64,000 nucleotides of DNA from Salinibacter sp. 10B (GCF_002954405.1 NZ_MQWC01000004.1:862670-926669); one strand, 5' to 3'; counted from the stretch's first letter, positions 28,558-38,485 are shown. The notes: generated by a model not told the origin, from the sequence alone. Numbers and translations are program-made.

Positions 28558-28900
28558 CGGCACATCGCCATCGCGAGCAGTTGGTGCAGTTGTTTTCCCT
28601 TTGCCCTCCGGTTCGCCCCGACCTGGAAGAGAGACTCGTCCGTACAAACGGCCCCCGAAGACTCTATCTTGAGTTACCACGACGGCATTTCAAGCAGAGC
28701 GGAACGACCGCAGATCGCTGAGGCCCCATCGGCAAAAGGATCTCCACACAGGAGACGAGCACTCAGGCACGCCCCCTCTCGTGTGTGAAACCGACGATCA
28801 GCCACACCGAACGTGCTCTCTGTAGAATTAAAAAAACGCCCGCCGCTCATTATCGGAGCGACGGGCGCGACTGTTTTCTAGCAGTGAGCAGTAATAGTCC
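28558..28900. other. convergent intergenic region
   Basis: 343 bases between two convergent genes. Apart from the minus-strand terminator at 28830-28867 I see no gene or RNA in it. Confidence 0.4.
28830..28867 (-). terminator. intrinsic terminator of barrel gene
   Basis: On the minus strand CGCCCGTCGCTCC ... GGAGCGGCGGGCG-type arms (28837-28867, one mismatch) are followed by TTTTTTT (28830-28836). It lies 34 bases after the outer-membrane barrel gene. Confidence 0.85.
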
Positions 28901-29551
28901 CTAGAAGAGGAGGTTCAGTCGCAAAGCAAAGGTGCTGAACTTGGGACTTTCCTGTGGATCAAAGGTTATACTGGTATCTCCGAGCTCAACCTCTTTATCC
29001 TCGTCGACGAAGCTCGTGGCCCCAAACTCGTACCGAAGCTCGGGCTGGAGTCGGACCGAGGAACCGGGCAAAGAGATTTGCGCCCCGATTCCCACGTTGA
29101 AGGTGTAGGAGACTCCGGACATGACATCATCAAACTCGTCTTCCCCCCGGGGAATCGTCGCCTTCGGTCCCCCCAAGATGTACGGCGACACGAGCGGGGC
29201 AGACAACAGAGTCACCCGTAGGTCCACCGGTACCTCCCAAGCCGACACGGTGTACCGCGGATTCCGCAACTGGTCCGAAATGTTGGAAAACTCAAAGTCG
29301 CCGACTCGACGGTAGAAGAAGCCCGGTCGCACATTCAAGGGTCCTAGCGAGAGCTCATATACCAGCCCCACGTGGTAGCCTGTCGAATTATCCAGAGTGG
29401 CCTCGGTATTTGTCGCCTGAATATCATCGGTCGACTCAAAGTTGAGCCCTCCACTGACCCCGAGCTGGGCCTGGGCAGGAGCAGCTGTTCCCAGAAAAAG
29501 GACCGCTGCGAAGAGCGTTGACAAAAAGAGACGCGTCTGATTGGAGTACAT
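28901..29551 (-). CDS. outer-membrane beta-barrel protein
   Basis: A 216-residue exported protein. The signal peptide (about 1-28) ends in APAQAQ. The mature chain alternates amphipathic strands (GYHVGLVYELSL, LNVRPGFFYRRVGDFEF, VPVDLRVTLLSAPLVSPYILGG) and ends in an aromatic-terminated strand (FALRLNLLF), the usual signal for outer-membrane insertion. It fits the OmpA-like 8-stranded OMP_b-brl group of Bacteroidota. Its role is unknown. The start at ATG 29551 is set by the signal peptide; the frame stays open upstream. Confidence 0.85.
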   Translation of the reverse strand: MYSNQTRLFLSTLFAAVLFLGTAAPAQAQLGVSGGLNFESTDDIQATNTEATLDNSTGYHVGLVYELSLGPLNVRPGFFYRRVGDFEFSNISDQLRNPRYTVSAWEVPVDLRVTLLSAPLVSPYILGGPKATIPRGEDEFDDVMSGVSYTFNVGIGAQISLPGSSVRLQPELRYEFGATSFVDEDKEVELGDTSITFDPQESPKFSTFALRLNLLF

Positions 29552-29898
29552 GTCGTGGTAAAGTGTGGTGAGGGAAAAACGGTGAAACGGCCTTCCGTGT
29601 CGAGACCGAAACTCAGGAATTTGACACGGTAGGGAGGGCGCACCCACCTGTCGAAAAGTAACGGGAGTCCCTACCCGCATCAATGCACGGATGTAACGTT
29701 GCCTCCATCCGGCCTCCCCGACCGCCCGGTTCCCGAAGCATGCGGGAGTCCTTTCGAGGTCGTTACTGTTTGCAGGTCAAAGCCCCTTCAATCGATTGTC
29801 GGTCCTGCAACCTCCGTTCCCTTGAGAAGTTGTTCTGAATGGTTTTCCCCGGTTCAGAATCGCCCTGTCCGCTCTTCTCCACTCGTTGCCCGTTCCCT
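29552..29898. other. divergent intergenic region
   Basis: 347 bases between the barrel gene (minus) and bshA (plus). No gene or structured RNA was recognised. It must contain both promoters. Confidence 0.35.
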
Positions 29899-31056
29899 AT
29901 GAAAATCGGCATCACCTGCTATCCCACCTACGGCGGGAGCGGTGTCGTCGCCACGGAGCTTGGAAAAAACCTGGCCCAGCGCGACCATGAAATCCACTTC
30001 ATCTCGTCCTCCCTCCCGTTCCGTCTCTCGCACGTCGCCGGAAACATCTTCTTCCACGAGGTGAACGTGCAAAGCTATCCGCTTTTCGACTACCCGCCGT
30101 ACACGCTGTCGCTCACCAGCAAAATGGTGGACATCGCCAAGCACGCGGGGCTGGACGTATTGCACGTCCACTACGCCATCCCGCATGCGACCAGCGCCGT
30201 GATGGCCCGCCAGATTCTCGCCGGGGAGGGGCTCTCGGTCCCCATCGTCACCACCCTGCACGGAACCGACATCACCCTCATCGGGCAGGACCCCTCGTTT
30301 GCTCCCGTCGTCACGTGGTCGATCAACGAATCCGACGGCGTAACGGCGGTCTCCAACTACCTGCGCCAGGAGACCTATGACCACTTCGAGGTGAGCAACG
30401 GCATCGAGGTGATTCCGAATTTCATCGACACCGACCGCTTCTACCGGCAAGACAAAGAGCACTTTAAGCAGGCGTTGTGCCCGAACGGGGAAAAAGTCAT
30501 CGTCCACGTCTCCAACTTCCGACCGGTCAAAAACACCAAGCAGGTGGTCGAAATTTTTGCCCGGGTGCGCAACGAACACTCGGACGTAAAGCTTCTGCTC
30601 GTGGGCGACGGCCCAGAGCGCGTGCCCACTGAGCGTAAGGCGCGCGACCTAGGAGTCTACGACGACATCCGTTTTCTGGGCAAGCAGGACCCCATCGAGG
30701 AGATCCTCTCGATTGCCGATGTGTTTCTCATGCCGAGCGAGTCGGAAACCTTCGGGCTCGCCGCATTGGAAGCGATGGCGTGCAACGTGCCCACGGTCGT
30801 GAGCGACGTGGGCGGCCTCCCCGAGCTCGTAGAGGACGGGGAGACCGGCTACCTCTGCCCCGTGAACGACGTGGAGGCGTTCACTGACCGCGTACAGGCC
30901 CTACTCGGCGACGACGACCTGCACGGCCGTATGGCCGAGGCTGCCCGGGACCGTGCCGTCGAGACGTTCGACATCGACCGCGTGGTCCCGATGTATGAGC
31001 GCTACTACAAACAGGTGCAGGAAAAGGACCCCGAGGTGACGCAGATGAGTGAGTAA
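29899..31056 (+). CDS. bshA: bacillithiol glycosyltransferase BshA
   Basis: BshA joins UDP-GlcNAc to L-malate in the first step of bacillithiol synthesis. The 385-residue GT4-type enzyme shows IGITCYPTYGGSGVVATELG at the start, the acceptor-domain HEIHFISSSLPFRL, DVLHVHYAIPHATSA, TLHGTDITLIG, and in the donor domain NFRPVKN, and the nucleotide-sugar motif MPSESETFGLAALEAMAC. These are specific for BshA rather than generic GT4 enzymes. Bacillithiol is the main low-molecular-weight thiol in many Bacteroidota. bshB and bshC are not in the window. Confidence 0.93.
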   Translation: MKIGITCYPTYGGSGVVATELGKNLAQRDHEIHFISSSLPFRLSHVAGNIFFHEVNVQSYPLFDYPPYTLSLTSKMVDIAKHAGLDVLHVHYAIPHATSAVMARQILAGEGLSVPIVTTLHGTDITLIGQDPSFAPVVTWSINESDGVTAVSNYLRQETYDHFEVSNGIEVIPNFIDTDRFYRQDKEHFKQALCPNGEKVIVHVSNFRPVKNTKQVVEIFARVRNEHSDVKLLLVGDGPERVPTERKARDLGVYDDIRFLGKQDPIEEILSIADVFLMPSESETFGLAALEAMACNVPTVVSDVGGLPELVEDGETGYLCPVNDVEAFTDRVQALLGDDDLHGRMAEAARDRAVETFDIDRVVPMYERYYKQVQEKDPEVTQMSE

Positions 31057-31283
31057 TACCAACTCACTGTACGAGTGGCTCCGTATCTGACGGAGGTGCG
31101 TTTTCTATCGGGGACGATCCCGTTATCGGAGGCGGGATGGTCCGGAAGCAAAAAGAGGCACCTTCGTCGTGCGAACGCCCCCGGTAGCTGCACAATGATC
31201 TTCGGCAAGCGGAATGACGCCTGCCCGCTCCTGTCGTCCCCTCCCCCGTCTCTCTTTACATCGGTGGGGAACGTCGTGGCTGA

Positions 31284-31979
31284 TCACGATCGCCCCGACA
31301 TCGATCCGCGCCACCCGACGTCCTCACTCGTCCCCCCAAGTGCTTCCTTGACGAACGGATTCTGTTGCCGCTCTCGTCCGATCGTGGTCTCGGGCCCGTG
31401 TCCAGGATAGATCGTCATCTCGTCGCCAAGAGGCAGAAGCTTCTCGGTGATGGCGTCAAGCAGCTGCGAGCGTGAGGTCTCTGGCAGTCCCTGCGTGCGC
31501 CCGATCGAGTTTTGAAACAGTACGTCGCCTGTGAGTGCCTGCTGACTGTCCGCATCAATGAACGAGATGGAATCGGGCGAGTGGCCGGGCGTATGAAGTA
31601 CGTCGAGCGTTACCGAGCCAAACGAGACGGTGTCGCCCTCCGCGAGAAACGTGGTGGGCACCGTCGGGGGCTCCACCTCCACACCGAAGGCCTTCGCCTG
31701 CTCGTCCGCCCGTTCAATGAACGGCACGGCGGCCTCGTGGGCCTTGAACGTTGCGTCGAAGTGCTCCTCGAAGAATCGGCAGCCAAAGATGTGATCGACG
31801 TGGGCGTGCGTGAGCAAGAGGTGACGGACGTTCAGGTCGTGTTCCTCAACGACGCGGAGTACTTCCTGCTGCTCCTCCTCCGTCGCACAACTGGCATCCA
31901 CGAGAACGGCCTCCCCATTGTCGTGGCAGAGATAGCAGTTCGTCATGAAGGAATTGAACGTGAAGGCCTCAACGTGCAT
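31284..31979 (-). CDS. MBL-fold metallo-hydrolase
   Basis: A 231-residue metallo-beta-lactamase-fold hydrolase. The zinc motif is THAHVDH (about 58-64), followed by HTPGHSPDSISF, GDVLFQNSIGR and YPGHGPETTIGRE. This is close to the glyoxalase II-like group (YcbL type), which hydrolyses S-lactoylglutathione or related thioesters. With bshA just upstream on the other strand, a bacillithiol-linked role is an attractive but unproved idea. The start at MHVEAFTFNSFMTNCYL is typical of the group. Confidence 0.88.
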   Translation of the reverse strand: MHVEAFTFNSFMTNCYLCHDNGEAVLVDASCATEEEQQEVLRVVEEHDLNVRHLLLTHAHVDHIFGCRFFEEHFDATFKAHEAAVPFIERADEQAKAFGVEVEPPTVPTTFLAEGDTVSFGSVTLDVLHTPGHSPDSISFIDADSQQALTGDVLFQNSIGRTQGLPETSRSQLLDAITEKLLPLGDEMTIYPGHGPETTIGRERQQNPFVKEALGGTSEDVGWRGSMSGRS

Positions 31980-32212
31980 GGACACTACGGGATGAGTCCG
32001 TAAAGTTAACGATCGGAACGGTGCACTCAATCGCCCCTCTACCGGAAAGATCCACGAACATGCGATTTGCGAGCGGCGTTAAGCAGATCCTCTGATGAGA
32101 CCAGGGGATGCCCAGGCCACAGCCGGTCCGCATTGCGATCTTCAAAACGGATCTGCCGAAGCGGCCTACGCCCCTTCCCCTCACGCTCCCCTATCGACAC
32201 GTCAGGCTCGGT

Positions 32213-33652
32213 ATGCTCCGTCGCCTCCACTGGCTCCTTCTGCGTCGGCTGCCCGGCCCGTTCTTTGGCTGGCTGGGCATTCTCATGTTTTTGCTGCTGA
32301 TGCAGTTTCTGATCCGGTGGCTGCCGGAAATTGCAGGCAAGGGGATCCCGGTCCTCGTGATCATGGAGCTCATTACGTACAACCTGGCGTACATGATGGT
32401 GCTGGCAGTGCCGATGTCGGTCCTGCTGGCCGCTCTGATGGCATTCGGGGGACTGGCCGAATCGAAGTACTACACCGTCATCAAAAGCACGGGCATCTCC
32501 TTCAGCGAAATTGTGTGGCCGGCCCTGCTGTGTGCACTTCTCGTCGGCAGTGGGCTGCTTTACTTCAACAATGTTCTGCTCCCGGAGGCCAACTACCGCG
32601 CCCGCCAGCTCTGGACCGACATCCGCAACAAGCGTCCGGGGTTTGAGCTTCAGCCCGGCGTGTTTTACGACGAAATGGAAAACTACAGCATTCTCGTGGG
32701 GGACCGTCCCGCCGGCTCCAACCGGCTGATCGACGTCACCATCTACGACTACACCCAAGGGCGCGAGGAGCAGGCCGTGATGAAGGCGGAACGAGGGCGT
32801 ATTCGGTCGAGCCAAGGCGGTGCCCGGCTCACCCTCGTCCTCAAGGACGGAGAAATGCACCGCCCCCTTCCCCCCTCGTCTCACTCCATCGAGCGCCGCT
32901 ACGAAACGCTGGAGTTTAACCGCCACGTCATCCACTTCAACCTGTCGGATGCCGTCTTCCGACGATCGACCGAGGAGGAGGCCGCCCGCTCCACCCGCAC
33001 GATGCCCCTTCCGGGCCTCCTTGAAACCACCGACTCGCTACGTGCAAACCTCGAATCCGACTACAACGATCTCTACTCGAAGATCGAATCTTCGCTCTTT
33101 CCGTCGCCTTCGGCCGACTCGTCTGCCCCTCCCGATTCGGCTACGACCCTCCTAGCGGATGCTCCCGCCCGCCCCCGTCTGCATCCCCTCACCTCACTGG
33201 ATAGCGTCTCTCAGAGGACGGCAGTCACCATTGCCTCTCAAAAAGCTCGCTCGGTGCAGTCCCGGATTGAAAACGCCGGACGGGAAATCAGATGGAAGGA
33301 TCGGCGGCTTCGAAGCTACGAAGTCGAGATCCATAAGAAATTTTCGATTGCCGTTGCCTGCATCATTTTCATGGTAATCGGGGCTCCACTCGGCCTGGCG
33401 CTTCAACGGAGCGGCCTGGCAACGATCGGGGGCGTCGCACTCGGAATCTTCATGTTTTACTGGATCACGCTCGTGCAGGGAGAAAAGCTCTCTGAACGCG
33501 GATTCTTCCCACCATGGATCGGGATGTGGATCGCCAACCTTCTCATGTCTGGCGTCGGGTTCTGGCTTCTCGTATACATTCTCTTGGACCTGGGCGCCAC
33601 GCCTCCTCTCCGCACCCGCCTGTGGAAGTGGCTCACCTCGGATCCGTCTTAA
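32213..33652 (+). CDS. LptF/LptG-family permease
   Basis: A 479-residue inner-membrane protein of the YjgP/YjgQ family, the transmembrane partner of the LptB ATPase in lipopolysaccharide export. Three membrane helices occur early (about 15-40, 55-80, 100-120) and three late (from about 385), around a large periplasmic domain. The family phrases ELITYNLAYMMVLAVPMSVLLAALM and VACIIFMVIGAPLGL are present. A Ser/Pro/Ala-rich insertion (about 290-325) in the periplasmic part is unusual. I chose ATG 32213; an in-frame ATG at 32108 would add a 35-residue polar extension. Confidence 0.85.
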   Translation: MLRRLHWLLLRRLPGPFFGWLGILMFLLLMQFLIRWLPEIAGKGIPVLVIMELITYNLAYMMVLAVPMSVLLAALMAFGGLAESKYYTVIKSTGISFSEIVWPALLCALLVGSGLLYFNNVLLPEANYRARQLWTDIRNKRPGFELQPGVFYDEMENYSILVGDRPAGSNRLIDVTIYDYTQGREEQAVMKAERGRIRSSQGGARLTLVLKDGEMHRPLPPSSHSIERRYETLEFNRHVIHFNLSDAVFRRSTEEEAARSTRTMPLPGLLETTDSLRANLESDYNDLYSKIESSLFPSPSADSSAPPDSATTLLADAPARPRLHPLTSLDSVSQRTAVTIASQKARSVQSRIENAGREIRWKDRRLRSYEVEIHKKFSIAVACIIFMVIGAPLGLALQRSGLATIGGVALGIFMFYWITLVQGEKLSERGFFPPWIGMWIANLLMSGVGFWLLVYILLDLGATPPLRTRLWKWLTSDPS

Positions 33653-33704
33653 CAGCAGCCTGTGTCGTCCGCCTCGCTCCTCTCCCACACGCTCACGCTC
33701 TCAC

Positions 33705-34373
33705 GTGCTCTACCTCGTTCCCACCCCCATCGGCAATCTCGACGACATGACCTACCGCGCCGTGCAGGTGCTGCGGGAGGTCGACCTGATCGCCTGCGAA
33801 GACACGCGCACGTCGGGCGTTCTGCTGAATCACTACGACATCGACGCTGCCACGACGGCGTACCACGAGCACAATGAGCACGACAAAACGCCGCGCCTCA
33901 TCAAACGACTGCGGGCGGGGCACGACATCGCGCTGGTGACCGACGCAGGCAGCCCCGGCATCTCTGATCCCGGCTTCTATCTCACACGGGCCTGCTGGGA
34001 AAACGACATCGAGGTGCAAGCCCTTCCCGGCCCCACCGCTCTCATCCCGGCCCTCACCGCCAGCGGCCTGCCCTCCGATCGCTTCGTCTTCGAAGGATTT
34101 TTGCCTAAGAAAAAAGGACGCCAGACACGCCTCGACGAGCTGGCTTCCGAGCCGCGCACCATTGTGCTCTACGAGTCGCCCCACCGTCTCCTCCGCACGC
34201 TGGATGACCTCATCGAGCATTTTGGGGCCGACCGTCTCGCAGCGGTCGCCCGAGAACTCACGAAAAAGTACGAGGAGATCGAGCGTGGAACGCTCACTGA
34301 GGTGCGGGCGTATTTTGCCGAGTACGAAAAACTGCGGGGAGAGTGCGTCGTCATTCTCCACGGCGCGGACTGA
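33705..34373 (+). CDS. rsmI: 16S rRNA 2'-O-ribose C1402 methyltransferase
   Basis: RsmI methylates the 2'-O of C1402 in 16S rRNA. The 222 residues start at a GTG and match the family: YLVPTPIGNLDDMTYRA, DLIACEDTRTSGVLL, YHEHNE, the SAM-binding VTDAGSPGISDPG, LPGPTALIPAL, FEGFLPKKKGR, and YESPHRLL. The C-terminus is close to the family minimum; E. coli RsmI is about 60 residues longer. It lies 52 bases after the LptF/G gene. Confidence 0.95.
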   Translation: MLYLVPTPIGNLDDMTYRAVQVLREVDLIACEDTRTSGVLLNHYDIDAATTAYHEHNEHDKTPRLIKRLRAGHDIALVTDAGSPGISDPGFYLTRACWENDIEVQALPGPTALIPALTASGLPSDRFVFEGFLPKKKGRQTRLDELASEPRTIVLYESPHRLLRTLDDLIEHFGADRLAAVARELTKKYEEIERGTLTEVRAYFAEYEKLRGECVVILHGAD

Positions 34374-34442
34374 AAATGCCGCCGCCTCCCCGTCGTCGTT
34401 ATCTGCTCGCCCGACTGGATCACTCACAGGCCCTTCGTCTCC

Positions 34443-35066
34443 GTGAAGCTGCTTCGGCCTCTGCTCTTCGGCCTCTGCCTGTTCGTTGTTCTCCCGGCGC
34501 ATGCCCAGCAATCGAGCGAAAACTGTCAGGCCTCGGCCACCCTTAGCCTGAATACCGACGCTGACGCGGACTCCGCAAGCACCACGCTCACGAAACAGAC
34601 GGCGGTCACGAACCCGAAGCCGGCGGTCTCGGTGTCGCCGACAACCGAGGCGGAGGCCTACGTGCAAAACGTCATCCAAAACGACGGCCTTCACGTGGTG
34701 CACTTCTGGGCGCCCTGGTGCTCCAACTCGAAGCGGGAGCTCAAGAACGGCTGGGCCTCCCTCGTGGCCAATAACCCAGACGTCACCTTCACGTTCGTCA
34801 CGGTATGGAACGACGGCGAGAGCGGTGCCTCCATGCTCGATAACAACAATCTGCCCGACCGGGTGACGGAGGTCACCCAACCCGACCTCGGGTCCAGCAA
34901 TACGGAATCGAATCGGCGCCGGTCGTTCCTCACGCATCCCGTGACCTGGGTGCCCTCCACATGGATTTTCCACAATAATGGGGAGCTCGCGTTCGCTATG
35001 AACTACGGCGAGATGAAAATGCGTACGATTCAGTCGCTGTTGGACGCTACTCGGAAGAACTGGTAG
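34443..35066 (+). CDS. exported thioredoxin-like protein, one-Cys site
   Basis: A 207-residue protein with a GTG start and signal peptide (LLFGLCLFVVLPAHAQ). A thioredoxin-type fold is indicated from about residue 70: HVVHFWAPWCSNSKRELKNGW. The active site reads WCSNS, so the second cysteine of the usual CxxC is Ser. The later VPSTWIFHNNGELAFAMNYGEM matches the cis-Pro strand (V-P-S-T) and the following beta hairpin. With a single active-site Cys it may bind or transfer rather than reduce disulfides. It follows rsmI by 69 bases. Confidence 0.78.
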   Translation: MKLLRPLLFGLCLFVVLPAHAQQSSENCQASATLSLNTDADADSASTTLTKQTAVTNPKPAVSVSPTTEAEAYVQNVIQNDGLHVVHFWAPWCSNSKRELKNGWASLVANNPDVTFTFVTVWNDGESGASMLDNNNLPDRVTEVTQPDLGSSNTESNRRRSFLTHPVTWVPSTWIFHNNGELAFAMNYGEMKMRTIQSLLDATRKNW

Positions 35067-35270
35067 CTCAGACGGGAACCGTTCCGTCGTCCGTTTCTAG
35101 TGCTCAGTCAAACCAAGTCGTCGCGTAATCGAGTCATCGATTCGGGACTCTACGGGAGCCCCGCCGGAGCAATCTGAGGCGCAACGGGCTCTTCCCGGCA
35201 TGAGAACCGCGACACAGCACTACGGGCGGACCCTTACACTCTCTGACGAACCGCACGAACACATCACAGC

Positions 35271-38243
35271 ATGAACCGGAAGTGGATTGACCGCCTCACG
35301 GCTGGGGCTGTATTTCTCTGGGCCCTGATTCTGTACGTCTCGACGATGGCCCCCACGGTCTCGTTCTGGGATCCTGGAGAACGTATTGCGAGTGCCTTCA
35401 AGCTGCAGGTGATGCACCCTCCGGGGGCTCCGTTCTACCTGCTGCTGGGACGCCTCTTTTCCATGTTGGCCCCGTCGGAGGAAACGGTTGCACTGGCCGT
35501 AAACACGATCTCGGTCCTGGCCAGTGCCGGAACGGTGATGCTCGCGCACCTCATTATCGTGCGGCTCGTGCGACGCTGGCAGGGCGACCTTGAGGACGTG
35601 ACGACCGGCCAGTACGTCATTGCCCTCGTGAGTGGCGTGATCGGGGCTCTTACCTACGCCGCCACCGATTCGTTTTGGTTCAATGCAGGCATCGCGGAGG
35701 TCTACGCCCTCTCCACGTTCTTCACCGCTCTCGTCGTGTGGCTCGTGTTGCGCTGGAGCAGCGCCGCCCGGCGAGAAGAGGAAATGCTAAAGGGCCAAGG
35801 CAGCCACCTCTTCCAACTCGATGCGAATCGGTATCTTGTCCTCATCGCCGCCCTCTTCGGAATGGCGATTGGAGTCCACCTGCTGAGCCTCCTCGCCTTC
35901 TTCTTCGTGGCCCTCATCGTCTTCTTTACCGAGTTTGAGAAGGACTCGTGGACCCAGCAGCAGCTCTGGGGCCGCCTCGTGCTGGCAGGCCTGGCCTCGT
36001 CGGCCATTTTCCTCGCCATCTATCCCGGCATCGTAAAGGGCCTGCCGAAGGTATTCGACGCCACGGGAGCTCCCTTTATCTCGGCCATCGGCATTATCGG
36101 CCTCGTGACCTACGGCGTCTATGCGACCCACAAGCGGCGGATGCCCCGGGCCAATCTCGCGCTCCTCTGCCTGGCGGTCATTCTCATCGGATACGGGTCC
36201 TATGCGCTCGTCTTCGTACGAAGCGCCACCGAGCCGTCCATCGACATGAACGACCCGGACAACATCGAGCGCTTCATCGACTACATGGAGCGGGAGCAGT
36301 ACGGCGCCACTCCGCTCCTGAGCGGGGTCTCCTACAACGACCAGTCGGGCCGCGTGCCGCGCGACGGCGAATCGAAGCTGTTCCCCCGCCGCCACTCGCC
36401 CAACTCGCAACACTGGAGCGTCTACGACCGCTACGATTCCGACCTGGGCTTCTTCCTGGACTACCAGGTCGGCTACATGTACGTGCGGTACTTCCTCTGG
36501 AACTTTGCCGGTCGGGCCAGCGACGTACAGGGCGCAACCTGGATGACGGGCATCCCGATGCTCGACCAACACGTCAACAATACCCAGCTGAAACAAACGC
36601 CGAGTCAAAAGGAGGCGCGCAACATGTACTTTGCCCTCCCCCTCCTCCTCGGCCTCTTTGGGGCGTTCTATCACTTCAACCGCGACTGGCGACGGGCCTT
36701 CAGTGTCTTCGTTCTGTTCTTCGTCACGGGCATCGGCATCATCATCTACCTCAACCAGACGCCGATGCAACCGCGCGAGCGGGATTACTCGTACGTCGGT
36801 AGCTTCCTGGCCTTTAGCTTATGGATCGGGATCGGGGCCGGGGGCCTCTTGCAAATGGTGTACGAGTCTATCAAGGACACCATGTCGTCCATGGCCCAGC
36901 TGGGCCCGCTTCTGGGGGCGGGACTACTCGTCTTCCTGACGGTGCCGGGCTGGATGACCGTGGAAAATTACGGCGACCACGACCGCTCGGAAAACTATGT
37001 GGCGCGGGACTACGCTCATAACATGCTGAGTAGCGTGGCCGAAGACGGCATTGTCTTTACGAATGGGGACAACGACACCTATCCCCTCTGGTACATGCAG
37101 GAGGTAGAGGGCTTCCGAACCGACGTGCGCGTTGTGAATCTCTCGCTCCTCAACACCCCCTGGTACATCCGGCAACTGAAGCAGCACGACACGTACGAGT
37201 CGGAGGCGCTGCCCATCTCGATGTCGAATGACCAGATTCAAGACATTCGCCCCCGGCGGTGGAAGCCACGGCAGGTGACCCTCCCGGTGCAGACGCAGGC
37301 CCTCTCGTCTCGCTTTTCCGAGTACATGCCGGATGCGTCAAACGACACCACAATGCTGGAGAGCCCCATGACGTGGCGACTGAAAGGGCGCTCCTTCGGC
37401 CAAAAACAGCGCCTGCTGCAGGCCGCCGACCTCGCGGTCTACAACATGCTCCGCACCAACGCCCAGAACCAGTGGAAGCGGCCCATCTACTTCGCCGTCA
37501 CTGTGGCGCGCTCGGGGCAGTTGAACCTGTCGAACTACTTCCAACTGGAAGGACAGGCCTACCGCGTGTTCCCAATCAAGCACAAACAGCCCCTTGGGCG
37601 GGTCATCCCCGGCCTCACCGACGATAGAATGTCGGAGTTCCGGTTCACTAACCTCGCCGACTCCTCGGCCTACTACAACGAGAATGCGCGACGCATGGTG
37701 GATGGCTATCGCCTCCACTTCTCCCACACGTCCGAACGGCTCGCCAAGCAGGGCCACACCGAACGAAGCCGCCAGTTGATGACCAACTTCACGGAGGAGG
37801 TGCCCTTCTCGACCATCCCCGGCGACGTAAACACGCTGATGTTCACGGCGCGCGCCTTCCGGGCGATCGGCGACACGGAAAAGCTTGCCGGTGTCCTCCA
37901 GGAGGCCCAGCCGGTCGTCTTCAACGAGTTGCAGACGGCTAGCTCGCAGCGGCAGTTCAGCCAGGCCCTCTTCTATGCCGGGCGCGTCCGCAAGGCCTTC
38001 GTCCAGGCAGACAACCAGGAAGCGCTGAACACCTTCGACGAGAAGCTGGACGCGCAGCTGGCCAAGGCCCCATACAGCGTGCCGGCCCGCATCCGACGAG
38101 CCTACGGACTGTCGAGCGACACGTCTGGCGGCGGCCCCCAGGGCATGCCGATGGGAGTGCCGGGCGGAGGTCCCGGAGCTAGCAGTCCCACGCCCGCCCC
38201 TTCGGGAAATGCCCCCTCAGGCAACGCTCCCTCGGGGAACTGA
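35271..38243 (+). CDS. DUF2723 membrane glycosyltransferase-like protein
   Basis: A 990-residue polytopic protein. The N-terminal half has about 10-12 membrane helices and opens with the DUF2723 signature (STMAPTVSFWDPGERIASAF, LQVMHPPGAPFYLLLGRLFSML), a DUF2723/GT-C-type arrangement with an acidic loop. These Bacteroidota proteins are related to protein O-mannosyltransferases and are thought to use lipid-linked sugars outside the cytoplasm. The C-terminal half (about 560-960) is soluble, with an inferred helical repeat region (about 830-950). The end is a Gly/Pro/Met/Asn-rich tail (GGGPQGMPMGVPGGG ... SGNAPSGN). Confidence 0.82.
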   Translation: MNRKWIDRLTAGAVFLWALILYVSTMAPTVSFWDPGERIASAFKLQVMHPPGAPFYLLLGRLFSMLAPSEETVALAVNTISVLASAGTVMLAHLIIVRLVRRWQGDLEDVTTGQYVIALVSGVIGALTYAATDSFWFNAGIAEVYALSTFFTALVVWLVLRWSSAARREEEMLKGQGSHLFQLDANRYLVLIAALFGMAIGVHLLSLLAFFFVALIVFFTEFEKDSWTQQQLWGRLVLAGLASSAIFLAIYPGIVKGLPKVFDATGAPFISAIGIIGLVTYGVYATHKRRMPRANLALLCLAVILIGYGSYALVFVRSATEPSIDMNDPDNIERFIDYMEREQYGATPLLSGVSYNDQSGRVPRDGESKLFPRRHSPNSQHWSVYDRYDSDLGFFLDYQVGYMYVRYFLWNFAGRASDVQGATWMTGIPMLDQHVNNTQLKQTPSQKEARNMYFALPLLLGLFGAFYHFNRDWRRAFSVFVLFFVTGIGIIIYLNQTPMQPRERDYSYVGSFLAFSLWIGIGAGGLLQMVYESIKDTMSSMAQLGPLLGAGLLVFLTVPGWMTVENYGDHDRSENYVARDYAHNMLSSVAEDGIVFTNGDNDTYPLWYMQEVEGFRTDVRVVNLSLLNTPWYIRQLKQHDTYESEALPISMSNDQIQDIRPRRWKPRQVTLPVQTQALSSRFSEYMPDASNDTTMLESPMTWRLKGRSFGQKQRLLQAADLAVYNMLRTNAQNQWKRPIYFAVTVARSGQLNLSNYFQLEGQAYRVFPIKHKQPLGRVIPGLTDDRMSEFRFTNLADSSAYYNENARRMVDGYRLHFSHTSERLAKQGHTERSRQLMTNFTEEVPFSTIPGDVNTLMFTARAFRAIGDTEKLAGVLQEAQPVVFNELQTASSQRQFSQALFYAGRVRKAFVQADNQEALNTFDEKLDAQLAKAPYSVPARIRRAYGLSSDTSGGGPQGMPMGVPGGGPGASSPTPAPSGNAPSGNAPSGN

Positions 38244-38260
38244 TCCCCGACCCGCCCTCC

Positions 38261-38447
38261 GTAGCGCCGTTGGGGTATAGGATTGCGAGATTGTCCACCG
38301 GACTGATGGATGCCCTTGTGTAGCGTCGTTGGAGTCCAACGGCGCTACACAGAGAATATTGACCTTTGCAGAAGACGGTAAATCCAGTGCCAGGGTGTGT
38401 CGCTCCTGCGGCTAATCTCGCAAAGGCACAGTCCAACGGCGCTACAG
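38261..38447. repeat. palindromic REP-like repeat cluster
   Basis: Three copies of a GTAGCGCCGTTGGA-type motif occur here: 38261-38274 (forward), 38318-38350 (a 33-nt palindrome with 16-nt arms and one mismatch) and 38432-38446 (reverse). Outer flanks TTGCGAGATT (38284-38293) and AATCTCGCAA (38414-38423) are inverted too. The cluster follows the DUF2723 gene and precedes a convergent gene. It resembles bacterial interspersed palindromic (REP/MITE-like) repeats and could also end or stabilise transcripts. Confidence 0.7.
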
Positions 38448-38485
38448 TTGGGGTTTTGCCTCCCCTACGCTCTCCACTCCCACGC

